Shown here: piece after piece, positions 53,169-60,450 of the stretch
How positions within the stretch are numbered: position 1 is the first letter of the stretch
How the letters are laid out: each line of letters opens with the position of its first letter
Assembly (NCBI GenBank): GCA_965202735.1
Contig: OZ241844.1
Coordinates: 930,001-994,000, forward strand
Origin: HK1 sp965202735
GTDB lineage: Bacteria > Pseudomonadota > Gammaproteobacteria > HK1
Direction: 5' to 3'
Length of the DNA: 64,000 nt
Position numbers and translations under genes: made by a program
Notes under the pieces: generated by a model
What the model saw: the letters and a program-made list of their open reading frames with translations, nothing else
What the model was told of the DNA's origin: nothing
Databases searched by the model: none

Positions 53169-53645
53169 GTGGCGCGCCATGACCTCCCTCCCTCCGGGTA
53201 CGAGACCGGCGGTGCGCGCATCGCCATCGTGGCGGCCCGGTTCAACGGCGCCGTCGTGTCGCGGCTGCTCGAAGGCGCCCTCGACACCCTCGCCCGCCAC
53301 GGACTGGACCGCGACCGGGCTCTCGTCGTCCGCGTGCCCGGAGCGTTCGAGCTGCCTCTCGCCGCCCGCTGGATCGCCCGAAGCGCCGGAGCCGACGCCA
53401 TCATCGCCCTCGGCGCGGTGATCCGGGGCGACACCCCCCACTTCGACTACGTGTGCGCGGAGGCCGCCCGCGGAATCCAGTCCGCCTCGGTCGAGACCGG
53501 CGTCCCGGTGATCTTCGGTGTGCTCACCTGCGACGACCGGGGGCAGGCCGACGCGCGCGCCGGCGGCGAGCACGGCAACAAGGGCCGCGAAGCGGCGCTG
53601 GCGGCGCTGGAGATGGTCTCGCTCCGGCGCCGGCTCGGTGCGTGA
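53169..53645 (+). CDS. ribH: 6,7-dimethyl-8-ribityllumazine synthase
   Basis: 158 residues. Condenses DHBP with the aminopyrimidine. RIAIVAARFNGAVVSRLLEG, VRVPGAFELPLAARWIARS, ALGAVIRGDTPHFDYVC (catalytic His in the DTPHF loop) and the end GEHGNKGREAALAALEM. Starts with GTG 53169, preceded by AAGGAG. Forms hollow capsids or pentamers in relatives. Confidence 0.96.
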   Translation: MARHDLPPSGYETGGARIAIVAARFNGAVVSRLLEGALDTLARHGLDRDRALVVRVPGAFELPLAARWIARSAGADAIIALGAVIRGDTPHFDYVCAEAARGIQSASVETGVPVIFGVLTCDDRGQADARAGGEHGNKGREAALAALEMVSLRRRLGA

Positions 53646-53657
53646 TCCGGCCCGGCC

Positions 53658-54074
53658 ATGAGTCGGCGAGGCATCCGGAGCCGCACCCGCCGCGCGGCGC
53701 TGCAGGCGCTGTACCAGTGGCAGATGACCGGGCACACGGCGGAGGAGCTGCGCGCGCAGTTCGGGGAGAACCCGCCTCCGGGAGGGTTCGATCCGGTGTT
53801 CTTCGACGCTCTGGTCGGCGGCGTGATCATCGACTTCGAGGCCCTCGACGCCGAGATCGCGGCATTCGCCGACCGCCCCGTCTCCGAGCTCGACCCCGTC
53901 GAGCGCGCGATCCTGCGCATGGGCACGCACGAGCTCCGCTCCATGGCGGATATCCCCTGGCGCGCCGTGATCGACGAGGCGGTGGAGCTCGCTCGCACGT
54001 TCGGAGCGGAGCAGAGCCACAAGTACGTCAACGGCGTGCTCGACCGGGTGGCGCACCGCCTCCGGCCGGACTGA
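53658..54074 (+). CDS. nusB: Transcription antitermination factor NusB
   Basis: 138 residues. RNA-binding partner of NusE (S10) in rRNA antitermination. RSRTRRAALQALYQWQMTGH, DFEALDAEIAAFADRPVSEL, LDPVERAILRMGTHELR, and AEQSHKYVNGVLDRVAHRL are typical. Complete; 12 bases after ribH and 15 before the first thiL-like gene. Confidence 0.96.
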   Translation: MSRRGIRSRTRRAALQALYQWQMTGHTAEELRAQFGENPPPGGFDPVFFDALVGGVIIDFEALDAEIAAFADRPVSELDPVERAILRMGTHELRSMADIPWRAVIDEAVELARTFGAEQSHKYVNGVLDRVAHRLRPD

Positions 54075-54088
54075 CCGGAGGACGAGGC

Positions 54089-54334
54089 GATGCGGGCGGG
54101 CGCGGAGGCCGGGCACGCGGAGGCCGCCCTCGACGCCGGGGTCGGGGAGGCGGCGCGGGACCGGAACTTCGGCGCGGGGGCCGGGCACACGGACCGCGCC
54201 GGCAATCGCTTCGCCTCCGGGACCTTCGGGGCGATGCGGGCGGGCGCGGAGGCCGGGCACGCGGAGGCCGCCCTCGACGCCGGGGCCGGGGAGGCGATGC
54301 GGGACCGGAACTTCGGCGCGGGGGCCGGGCACGT
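54089..54334 (+). repeat. Tandem repeat (144-bp period) encoding the N-terminus of the first ThiL-like protein
   Basis: A ~100-base block starting GATGCGGGCGGGCGCGGAGG at 54089 recurs at 54233 with about three base changes, separated by a 44-base spacer. Each block opens with ATG and encodes MRAGAEAGHAEAALDAG plus GE-A-RDRNFGAGAGH. The duplication is coding and in frame. Confidence 0.9.
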
Positions 54335-55181
54335 GGTGGTCGCTCTCGACACCCTCGTCGGCGGCGTGCACTTCCCGGGCGACACCCCCGCGTTCGATGT
54401 CGGCTACAAGGCGCTCGCGGTCAACCTGAGCGATCTCGCCGCCATGGGGGCGACCGCGACCGAGGCGGCCGTGGTGGTCTCGGTTCCGGAGAGCCTCGGC
54501 TCCGCATGGCTCGCCGGGTTCCGCGCCGGGCTCGAGTCGCTGGCCGGCTCGGCCGGGGTCGCGGTCACCGCGGTCGACACCGTGTCCGGCGCTCTGGCGG
54601 CAAGCGTCCAGGCGCACGGGCTCTGCCCCGCCGGCGAGGCGATGACCCGGGCCGGCGCGCGCGCCGGTGACCGGATCTTCGTGTCCGGGACGCTGGGCGA
54701 TGCCGGGGGCGGGCTCGAGATCGCGCTCGGGCGCCGCCCCGCCCGGCCCGCCGGGTCCGCGGACACCCTCATGGCCCGGCTGCGCCGGCCGGCGCCGAGG
54801 CTCGCGCTCGGCGCCGCGCTGCGCGGCATCGCCAGCGCCGCCATCGACATCTCGGACGGGCTGTGCCAGGACCTCGGCCACGTGCTGGCGGCCAGCGGCG
54901 CGGGCGCGCGCGTGGACGCAAGGCTCCTCCCGCTGTCGCCGGCCCTGCGCGACGTGGCGGGAGACGCCGGGGCACGGGCGCTCGCGCTGTCGGCCGGCGA
55001 CGACTACGAGCTGCTGTTCACCGTCGCGCCGGACCGCGTGGACCGCCTCGGCGCCCTGGAGGCCGCCGGCTCCGTGACCGGGATCGGCGTGATCGAACCC
55101 GGACCCGGCCTTCGCCTCGCGGGCGCCACCGGGGCGATGACGCCGGCGCCGCCCGGATACCGGCACTTTCCGCCGCAATGA
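54090..55181 (+). CDS. thiL: Thiamine-monophosphate kinase-like protein A, lacking the N-terminal and GGDTTRGP motifs
   Basis: 363 residues. ThiL makes thiamine diphosphate from thiamine phosphate and ATP. Conserved here: VVVALDTLVGGVHFPGD (Mg-binding Asp87), YKALAVNLSDLAAMGAT, ARAGDRIFVSGTLGDAGGGL, AIDISDGLCQDLGHVLAASG (251-270) and SAGDDYELLFTV. Missing: the normal opening xEFxLIxxxF...GIGDDAA is replaced by residues 1-81, encoded by a tandem repeat; and the GGDTTRGP motif reads AVDTVSGAL (161-169). Start ATG 54090 has GGAGG upstream; the second repeat ATG (residue 49) lacks such a site. Probably inactive alone; see the gene at 55677, which retains just these motifs. Confidence 0.85.
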   Translation: MRAGAEAGHAEAALDAGVGEAARDRNFGAGAGHTDRAGNRFASGTFGAMRAGAEAGHAEAALDAGAGEAMRDRNFGAGAGHVVVALDTLVGGVHFPGDTPAFDVGYKALAVNLSDLAAMGATATEAAVVVSVPESLGSAWLAGFRAGLESLAGSAGVAVTAVDTVSGALAASVQAHGLCPAGEAMTRAGARAGDRIFVSGTLGDAGGGLEIALGRRPARPAGSADTLMARLRRPAPRLALGAALRGIASAAIDISDGLCQDLGHVLAASGAGARVDARLLPLSPALRDVAGDAGARALALSAGDDYELLFTVAPDRVDRLGALEAAGSVTGIGVIEPGPGLRLAGATGAMTPAPPGYRHFPPQ

Positions 55182-55666
55182 CGGACGACCGCCGAGGCCA
55201 GCGGCCGCGGCCCCGGTCCGCGCTGCACTGGATCGCGTTCGGCGGGGGCGCGGGCCTCGTCCCGCGGGCGCCGGGAACCGCGGGCACCGTCGCCGGGGTC
55301 CCGTTCTACCTGGCCCTCGGGACGCAGCCGCCGGCGGTCTACGTGCTGGTGGTGGCGTTCGTCGCCGGCGCCGGAATCTGGGCCTGCGGGCGCACCGCGC
55401 GCGATCTCGGCGTCCACGACCACCCCGGCATCGTGCTCGACGAGATCGCGGGCTTCCTCGTCGCGATGACCGCGCTGCCGTTCGAATGGCCGTGGATGGC
55501 CGCCGGCTTCGTGACGTTCCGCGTCCTCGACATCGCGAAGCCGTGGCCGATCTCGCTCCTGGACCGCAGGGTCGGCGGAGGTCTCGGGATCATGCTCGAC
55601 GACATGGCGGCGGGCGCGCTCGCGTGCGGGATGCTGCACGTGGTGCGGTACGCGACTGGCGGTTGA
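55178..55666 (+). CDS. pgpA: Phosphatidylglycerophosphatase A
   Basis: 162 residues. Membrane enzyme that removes phosphate from PGP to give phosphatidylglycerol. GLVPRAPGTAGTVAGVPFYL and HPGIVLDEIAGFLVAMTALP (acidic active-site cluster), FRVLDIAKPWPISLLDRRVG GGLGIMLDDMAAG; three to four hydrophobic helices. ATG (55178) overlaps the stop of the first thiL-like gene (ATGA), so translation is coupled. It sits between the two thiL-like genes; thiL-pgpA is a common pair. Confidence 0.95.
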   Translation: MTDDRRGQRPRPRSALHWIAFGGGAGLVPRAPGTAGTVAGVPFYLALGTQPPAVYVLVVAFVAGAGIWACGRTARDLGVHDHPGIVLDEIAGFLVAMTALPFEWPWMAAGFVTFRVLDIAKPWPISLLDRRVGGGLGIMLDDMAAGALACGMLHVVRYATGG

Positions 55667-55676
55667 CGCCCGGTCC

Positions 55677-56366
55677 GTGGACGAATTCGAGCTCATCGGA
55701 CGCTGTTTCCGCGGCCGCACCGTCCGGCGTCCCGGGACCGTGCTCGGCATCGGCGACGACGCGGCGCTGCTCGACACCGGCGGTCTGCCGCTGGTCCGGG
55801 CGGCGGCGACGGCCGCGTTTTCGAACCGTGACGATGCGGCCGGGACCGCCCGCCGCGTCTTCGGCGCCGCCTTCATCCGACTCGCCGCACGGGCCGCGAG
55901 CCCGCGGTGGGCGACCCTCGCACTGACGGTGGAGGACGGCGGACCCGGGCGGGTGGAGTCCTTCGCCGCCGCCGCCGCGGCGGTGTGCGATGCCTGCGGG
56001 GCCGAGCTCGTCGGCGGCGACACCACGCGCGGACCCGGGCGGGCGACCGTCTTCGCGCTGGGAGCCGGGAGCGCCCTCCCCCGCCGGACCGCGCCCCGGC
56101 CGCCCGCCGCCGCGGTCGAAGCCCGGCTGCGGTTCGCGCCGGCGCGCGCCTCGGAGATCGCCATCGCGGAGGTGGTCTCCGTGTGCATGGAGATCGCCGC
56201 CCGCGGCGCCGGGGTCCGGTGCGGCGATCCGCCGGGCGCGAGCAGCGGCGCCGGCCCGGATGTCCTGGAGCTGGTCGCGTGCACGGATGCCGCCGGCCGG
56301 GATGCGCTGCGCCGCGCCGCGCGCCGCCTGCGTGCCGGTGCAGGACCGCTCGACGCCGATGCCTGA
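55677..56366 (+). CDS. Thiamine-monophosphate kinase-like protein B, retaining only the motifs missing in protein A
   Basis: 229 residues from GTG 55677. Opens DEFELIGRCF and VLGIGDDAALLDTGGLPLV (residues 24-30 are GIGDDAA), the normal ThiL N-terminus. WATLALTVEDGGPGRVESF and CGAELVGGDTTRGPGRATVF (GGDTTRGP 113-120) align with the same part of ThiL. Lost: the DTLVxGxHF Mg site (here AAATAAFSNRD), the AVNLSDLAAMG strand, and the ISDGL and DYELL motifs; the C-terminal half is shortened and degenerate. It begins 10 bases after pgpA and overlaps the mutH start by 8 bases. Probably an ancient diverged paralogue rather than a random fragment, because exactly the motifs absent from protein A are kept. 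Confidence 0.8.
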   Translation: MDEFELIGRCFRGRTVRRPGTVLGIGDDAALLDTGGLPLVRAAATAAFSNRDDAAGTARRVFGAAFIRLAARAASPRWATLALTVEDGGPGRVESFAAAAAAVCDACGAELVGGDTTRGPGRATVFALGAGSALPRRTAPRPPAAAVEARLRFAPARASEIAIAEVVSVCMEIAARGAGVRCGDPPGASSGAGPDVLELVACTDAAGRDALRRAARRLRAGAGPLDADA

Positions 56367-57039
56367 GCTCCGTCCTGTTCCGCCGCCTCGCACGGAGGGC
56401 GAGCTTCTCGCCCGGGCCGACGCCATCGCCGGATGCGCCCTCGGAGACGTTGCGGCGGAGCACGGGCTGCCGGTGCCGGCGACGAGCCGGCGAGGCAAGG
56501 GCTGGACCGGGACCGTCATCGAGCGCGCGCTCGGCGCGAGCGCCGGCTCGCTGCCGGAGCCCGATTTCCGGCTGATCTCGGTGGAGCTGAAGACGGTCCC
56601 GATCGGGGTCGGCCGCCGGCCGCTCGAATCGACCTATGTGTGCACGGTGCCGCTGGCGGGCGACGCCGGCCCGAGCTGGCGGGACTCGAACGTGCGGCGC
56701 AAGCTCGCGCGCGTGCTGTGGATGCCGTTCGAAGGGGATCGGACGATCCCGCTGCCCGCGCGGCGCATCGGCTCCGCGCTGCTGTGGAGCCCGTCGCCCG
56801 AGGAGGAAGCGGCGCTCGCGAGCGACTGGGAGACGCTGATGGATCGAGTCGTGCTCGGCCGGGTCGAAGAGATCTCGGCCCGCGAGGGCGAGTGCCTGCA
56901 GATCCGTCCGAAGGCGGCGAACGCCGCCGCGCGGCGCCGCGCGATCGGATCGGACGGGGCGTACCGGCCGACGCTGCCGCGCGGGTTCTACCTGCGGGCG
57001 AGCTTCACCGCGGCGCTCCTGGCCCGGCACTACGCCTGA
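56359..57039 (+). CDS. mutH: DNA mismatch repair endonuclease MutH
   Basis: 226 residues (E. coli 229). Nicks the unmethylated strand at hemimethylated GATC after MutS/MutL activation, so a Dam methylase is expected in the genome. The catalytic D-x6-E-x-K set is in PDFRLISVELKTVP; RRGKGWTGTVIERALGASAG and STYVCTVPLAGDAGPSWRDS are family blocks; GFYLRASFTAALLARHY ends the protein. Start ATG 56359, overlapping the preceding gene. MutH is limited to part of the Gammaproteobacteria. Confidence 0.95.
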   Translation: MPELRPVPPPRTEGELLARADAIAGCALGDVAAEHGLPVPATSRRGKGWTGTVIERALGASAGSLPEPDFRLISVELKTVPIGVGRRPLESTYVCTVPLAGDAGPSWRDSNVRRKLARVLWMPFEGDRTIPLPARRIGSALLWSPSPEEEAALASDWETLMDRVVLGRVEEISAREGECLQIRPKAANAAARRRAIGSDGAYRPTLPRGFYLRASFTAALLARHYA

Positions 57040-57183
57040 CGGAGCGCGGGGCGAGCCTCACCACGCCGCGCCCGGCTCGGCGCTACGCCGGACGGCCCAC
57101 GGGGCGAGCCTCACCACGCCGCGCCCGGCTCGGCGCTACGCCGGACGGCCCACGGGGCGAGCCTCACCACGCCGCGCCCGGCC
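57027..57183. repeat. 53-bp tandem repeat continuing from the mutH 3' end
   Basis: Units starting GGGGCGAGCCTCACCACGCC at 57048, 57101 and 57154 are identical; the third is cut near 57183. The end of each unit (GCTACGCCGGACGGCCCAC) resembles the mutH end (ACTACGCCTGACGGAGCGC at 57029), so the array seems to derive from the gene end. Divergent copies in inverted orientation are at 58198-58286. Confidence 0.9.
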
Positions 57184-57282
57184 CGCGCTATGCTGAAGTT
57201 CCCCCTGATTGTCGCCGGCTTATCAAGCCAAGCGCTTGTTTTGGCAGGGTTCATGTGTCCATCCGGGTCTGCGAGTGTAGCC

Positions 57283-57830
57283 ATGTATATCGAAGCCGTC
57301 CCCAATCGCTCCTCCCCGCCCGCCATCCTCCTGCGCGAGTCCTGCCGCGACGCCGGCAAGGTCCGCAAGCGCACCCTCGCCAACCTCTCCACGTGGCCCC
57401 CCACCCTCGTCGAGGGGCTCCGCGTCCTGCTCAAGGGCGGCACCGCCGTGCCCCGCCTCGACGCCGCCTTCGACGTGGTCCGCTCGCTCCCGCACGGCCA
57501 TGTGGCGGCCGTGCTCGGCACCCTCCGCCAGCTCCGCCTCGACCGGCTGCTCGACCCCGAGCCGTCGCCGCAGCGCGCGCGGGTGCTGGCAATGGTCGCC
57601 GCGCGCATCCTCGACCCCGGCTCGAAGCTGGCGACCGCCCGAGGGCTGGCCGGGGCCACCGCGCGGGATACGCTGGCCGAGACCCTGAACCTCGACCCGG
57701 TGGACGAGGATGACCTGTATGCGGCGATGGACTGGCTGCTGGCCGGGGAGCGGGCGCGCAAGCGCGAGGCCCTGCTCGTGGCCACCGAGGCGGTGCTGGA
57801 GCCCATTGCCGCAGCGACCCGGCGGACGAA
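57283..57830 (+). pseudogene. IS1634-family transposase, N-terminal fragment
   Basis: MYIEAVPNRSSPPAILLRES and GKVRKRTLANLSTWPPTLVE are the distinctive start of IS1634 transposases (IS4-group DDE). The frame continues through VRSLPHGHVAAVLGTLRQLR, MVAARILDPGSKLATARGL and LYAAMDWLLAGERARKREAL, then loses similarity near 57830 and runs into unrelated sequence. The catalytic part is absent. Start ATG 57283. Confidence 0.85.
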
Positions 57831-57989
57831 GCGGCCGCAATCCGCAGCAAGTACGTTGAGGAGCAATATCGGCTGCGGTGAACGCATCTTACTTCCCATT
57901 GCCGTCATGGCCTCCTACGGCGCAGACTCCCAAGGCTCGCATCGGCGGGCTCGGGCGGCGGCGCGGCCCGCGGGGAGGCATGAACGCAC

Positions 57990-58181
57990 ATGGAGCTCTG
58001 GGAAGCGATCCTCGCCGGGGTGCTGGTCCTCGCCGTCCTGTTCTTCTTCGGACCGGGCGCGAAGCGGGCGGCGGAGAAGGCGCCGAAGGCCGAAGCGGGC
58101 GACTGGAAGGCGGCGCTCGTGCCGATCCTGATCGTCGCCGCCTTCGTGGTCCTGATGATCCTGATGCTCCGCCCGGCGTAG
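57990..58181 (+). CDS. Small two-helix membrane protein
   Basis: 63 residues: MELWEAILAGVLVLAVLFFF (first helix), GPGAKRAAEKAPKAEAGDW (charged loop), then AALVPILIVAAFVVLMILML (second helix). The pattern is too regular for a chance frame. Both termini would face the same side, with the basic loop probably inside. Function unknown. It is enclosed by transposon debris and by inverted copies of the mutH-end repeat. Probably an original neighbour of mutH. Confidence 0.65.
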   Translation: MELWEAILAGVLVLAVLFFFGPGAKRAAEKAPKAEAGDWKAALVPILIVAAFVVLMILMLRPA

Positions 58182-58197
58182 CGCCGGGCCGGGAGCG

Positions 58198-58286
58198 CCG
58201 CGGTGAGACGCACCCTGCGGCTCGTCAGTCGGAATGCCGGGCCGGGCGTGGCGCGGTGAGGCTCGTACCGTGGACCGTCCGGCATA
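58198..58286 (-). repeat. Inverted, diverged copies of the mutH-end repeat
   Basis: Read on the minus strand, GCTATGCCGGACGGTCCACG GTACGAGCCTCACC matches the 53-base unit at 57048, and a second weaker unit follows. With the array at 57027 they bracket the IS1634 fragment and the small membrane gene. Confidence 0.65.
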
Positions 58287-58491
58287 GCCTGAAGATGCGC
58301 CGAGAACGGGTCCTGAGAACGCCGCGGCGCTTGAGCGTCGAGCGCGCCGTGTACAGTGCGCTGACCGACAGCCCGTGGGCCTGGGCATACGCCTTCAACG
58401 TCAGCCCTTGCTGGCGGCCGTGCGCAAGATGGTCGAGCCAGAACCGTTCGCGCGGGCACACACCACAGGACCGCGAGTTCGCTTGTGCCAT
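58225..58491 (-). pseudogene. IS66 accessory protein (TnpA-like) fragment
   Basis: MAQANSRSCGVCPRERFWLD, then HGRQQGLTLKAYAQAHGLSV and SALYTARSTLKRRGVL give the helix-turn-helix of IS66 orf1 (TnpA). After about residue 62 the frame runs into the mutH-end repeat copy and codes for unrelated sequence, so the gene is truncated. TnpB and TnpC are not present here. Start ATG 58489-58491. Confidence 0.65.
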
Positions 58492-58513
58492 CCCCTCACC
58501 CTCCACACGGCGC

Positions 58514-58603
58514 GGGGGTGTACGTCAGATTCGTAGCGCCCCTCGTTTGCGAGGGCGTCCCGCCTTCGATCCCGGGGACACCACAAATCTGACGTACACC
58601 CCC
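58514..58603. repeat. 90-bp element with perfect 18-bp terminal inverted repeats
   Basis: GGGGGTGTACGTCAGATT (58514-58531) and AATCTGACGTACACCCCC (58586-58603) are exact complements; the 54-base interior contains a smaller CCTCG/CGAGG hairpin. It looks like a miniature element or a strong hairpin. GGGTGTACGTC recurs singly at about 38547 and 44606. Confidence 0.75.
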
Positions 58604-58742
58604 GGCCCCTGATCGCCAGGCTGAAACTCCAGTCCCTGTCACCCCGCCTGTCGGAAGCAAGGCCGCAGTCCCGCCCTTCCCACGGGGTGCCGCAGGCCTG
58701 GATGACATGTGCGGCGCCAGCGGGACCGAAGGGCCCGGGCGA

Positions 58743-59306
58743 TCAGGCCGGGCCCTTCGGGGCGCGGCCGACGCCCGCCCTCGCGAATCGTTCGCGCAGG
58801 TCCCTGCTCCACACGCAGGCGCCGGTGCCGTGCGCCCCCAGCACCGTCAGCAGCACCGATTCCCCTTCTCCCGCGTTGCGAAACCCGCGCAGCACGCCAC
58901 CGGGCACGACGATGCCGTCGAAGGGTTCGAGAGCCACGCGCTCCCCTCCGTCGTCGCCCCAGAAGACCTCCCACCGCCCGGTCAGCGCGATGAACGTCTC
59001 CTCCGAACCATGCGAGTGGAGCGCCGCCCCGTTGCCCGGGCCGGCCCGGACGAAGTCGATGAAGTAGCTCTCCGCGTCCTCGACCGCGGTGCCTTCGAGC
59101 TGCTCGTCGTCCGCCCCCGGGCCGAGCGCGGAGTACAGCGTGCGCACATGCCCGGGCAGGGTGCAGTCCGGAAACGCCCGGGGGCTCGGGACGAGGGACC
59201 GGAACCGCCAGACCCGGGCCTCCATCTCGGCGCGGGAGATCGGCATGGACTCCCCGAAGTACGCGCCCGTGGCCTCGTCGTAGATGGTGTTGCGCTCGCG
59301 TCTCAT
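58743..59306 (-). CDS. Cupin-domain protein
   Basis: 187 residues. The single cupin barrel has motif 1 GNGAALHSHGSEETFIALTG (G-x5-H-x-H-x3-E) and motif 2 EPFDGIVVPGGVLRGFRNAG, in which the usual His is replaced, so metal binding may be incomplete. The N-terminus ERNTIYDEATGAYFGESMPI is unusual and may be a separate structural segment. Possible roles are sugar or acid binding or isomerisation. Start ATG 59304-59306 with GGGAGAG upstream. It lies downstream of the sugar ABC genes on the same strand and may be part of that catabolic set. Confidence 0.82.
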   Translation of the reverse strand: MRRERNTIYDEATGAYFGESMPISRAEMEARVWRFRSLVPSPRAFPDCTLPGHVRTLYSALGPGADDEQLEGTAVEDAESYFIDFVRAGPGNGAALHSHGSEETFIALTGRWEVFWGDDGGERVALEPFDGIVVPGGVLRGFRNAGEGESVLLTVLGAHGTGACVWSRDLRERFARAGVGRAPKGPA

Positions 59307-59463
59307 CGGTGGCTCTCCCTCGACCGGCCCGACCTCCGAATCGGTGGTCGTGAACGACAGGCTGCGCTCGCGTCCCACCGCCGATTCTCCATCGACTCGT
59401 CCACTTCCCTGCCCCTTCACCCCTTGACCCTTCACTCCTCAGGACACTGGCGAGAATTCCCTT

Positions 59464-59542
59464 GCCGCGTGTCGAGCGCGCCATTGCGCAGGAACGGGGC
59501 CCTTCCGGATGCTGTTGGCAACCTTGCTTCGCTCACCGTCCC
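59464..59542. repeat. Intergenic repeat, family 2, copy 3
   Basis: GCCGCGTGTCGAGCGCGCCA, then TTGCGCAGGAACGGGGCCCT and TTGGCAACCTTGCTTCGCTC. Preceded by CTGGCGAGAATTCCC, which resembles a family 1 end. The surrounding gap (59307-59578) also holds several CCCCTTCACCCCTTGACC-type short repeats. Confidence 0.7.
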
Positions 59543-59578
59543 TGGCCCCTTCACCCCCTGACCCTCACCCCTGCCCCT

Positions 59579-60415
59579 TCACCCCTTGACCGCGCCGGCG
59601 GTCATTCCCGCGATGATCTGGCGGGCGGCGAAGAAGGTGAAGATGAGCGGAGGGATCACGATGAGGGTCCCCATGGCCATGATCCGCCCCCACTCCACTC
59701 CGGTATCGGTGAGGAAGCCGGAGACCGCGACCGGAAGCGTTCGTGTCTTGCGGCCCGTCAGCAGCAGGGCGAGGATGAATTCGTTCCACGCGATCCGGAA
59801 CGTGAAGATGCCGGCCACCGCGTAGCCGGACTTCATCAGCGGGAACAGGACCCGGAAGAACACCTGGAGCGGTGACGCGCCATCGACGATGGCCGCTTCC
59901 TCCAGCTCGACCGGGATCTGCTTGTAGAAGCCGAACAGCAGCCAGATCGCGAACGGGAGGTTGAGCGCGGTGTAGAAGAAGATGAGCACGGCGAGGTCGT
60001 TGGTGATCCCGAAGGCGACGACCATCGCGAACGCCGGCACCGCCAGCACCGCGGGCGGCACCATCCGGACCAGCAGCGTCGAGTTGGCGACGAGCCCGCG
60101 GCCCCTGAACCGGGAGCGCGCGAGCGCGTAGGCGCACAGGCCCCCCAGGAACAGGGTCAGGAAGGTGGAGACGGTGCCGACGATGATGGAGTTCGCCAGG
60201 TAGCGGTCGAACTTGCCCCGGCCGAAGATGTACTCGTAGTTCTCCAGCGTCGGCACGAAGAAGAACCAGATGGGATTCCCCTCGAAGATGGTGACCTCGT
60301 CCTTCAGCGACGTCGCCAGCATCACCCAGATCGGCATCAGGCAGATGATCGCCAGCACGCCCAGGCAGGCGTAGTGTCCCGCCACGCGCCAGGGGCTGCC
60401 GAGCGGCTCATGCAT
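59579..60415 (-). CDS. Carbohydrate ABC transporter permease (MalG/UgpE type)
   Basis: 278 residues, six membrane helices (ACLGVLAIICLMPIWVMLAT; GTVSTFLTLFLGGLCAYALA; GTLIVIPPLIFTFFAARQII). The EAA loop that docks the ATPase reads IPVELEEAAIVDGASPLQVF, with the conserved EAAxxDGA. Start ATG 60413-60415; the longer frame to 60973 is a shadow. The stop ends in the short-repeat region. Pairs with the permease upstream, 35 bases away. Confidence 0.93.
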   Translation of the reverse strand: MHEPLGSPWRVAGHYACLGVLAIICLMPIWVMLATSLKDEVTIFEGNPIWFFFVPTLENYEYIFGRGKFDRYLANSIIVGTVSTFLTLFLGGLCAYALARSRFRGRGLVANSTLLVRMVPPAVLAVPAFAMVVAFGITNDLAVLIFFYTALNLPFAIWLLFGFYKQIPVELEEAAIVDGASPLQVFFRVLFPLMKSGYAVAGIFTFRIAWNEFILALLLTGRKTRTLPVAVSGFLTDTGVEWGRIMAMGTLIVIPPLIFTFFAARQIIAGMTAGAVKG

Positions 60416-60450
60416 CGGATGGCTCCTTGCGCCGGGGGCGGACGGACGGC

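Noticed and set aside
54234..54236. Second ATG (residue 49) as the true start of the first thiL-like gene
   Set aside because: It lacks a ribosome site, while the first ATG has GGAGG at a good distance. Either choice leaves the protein without the GIGDD segment.
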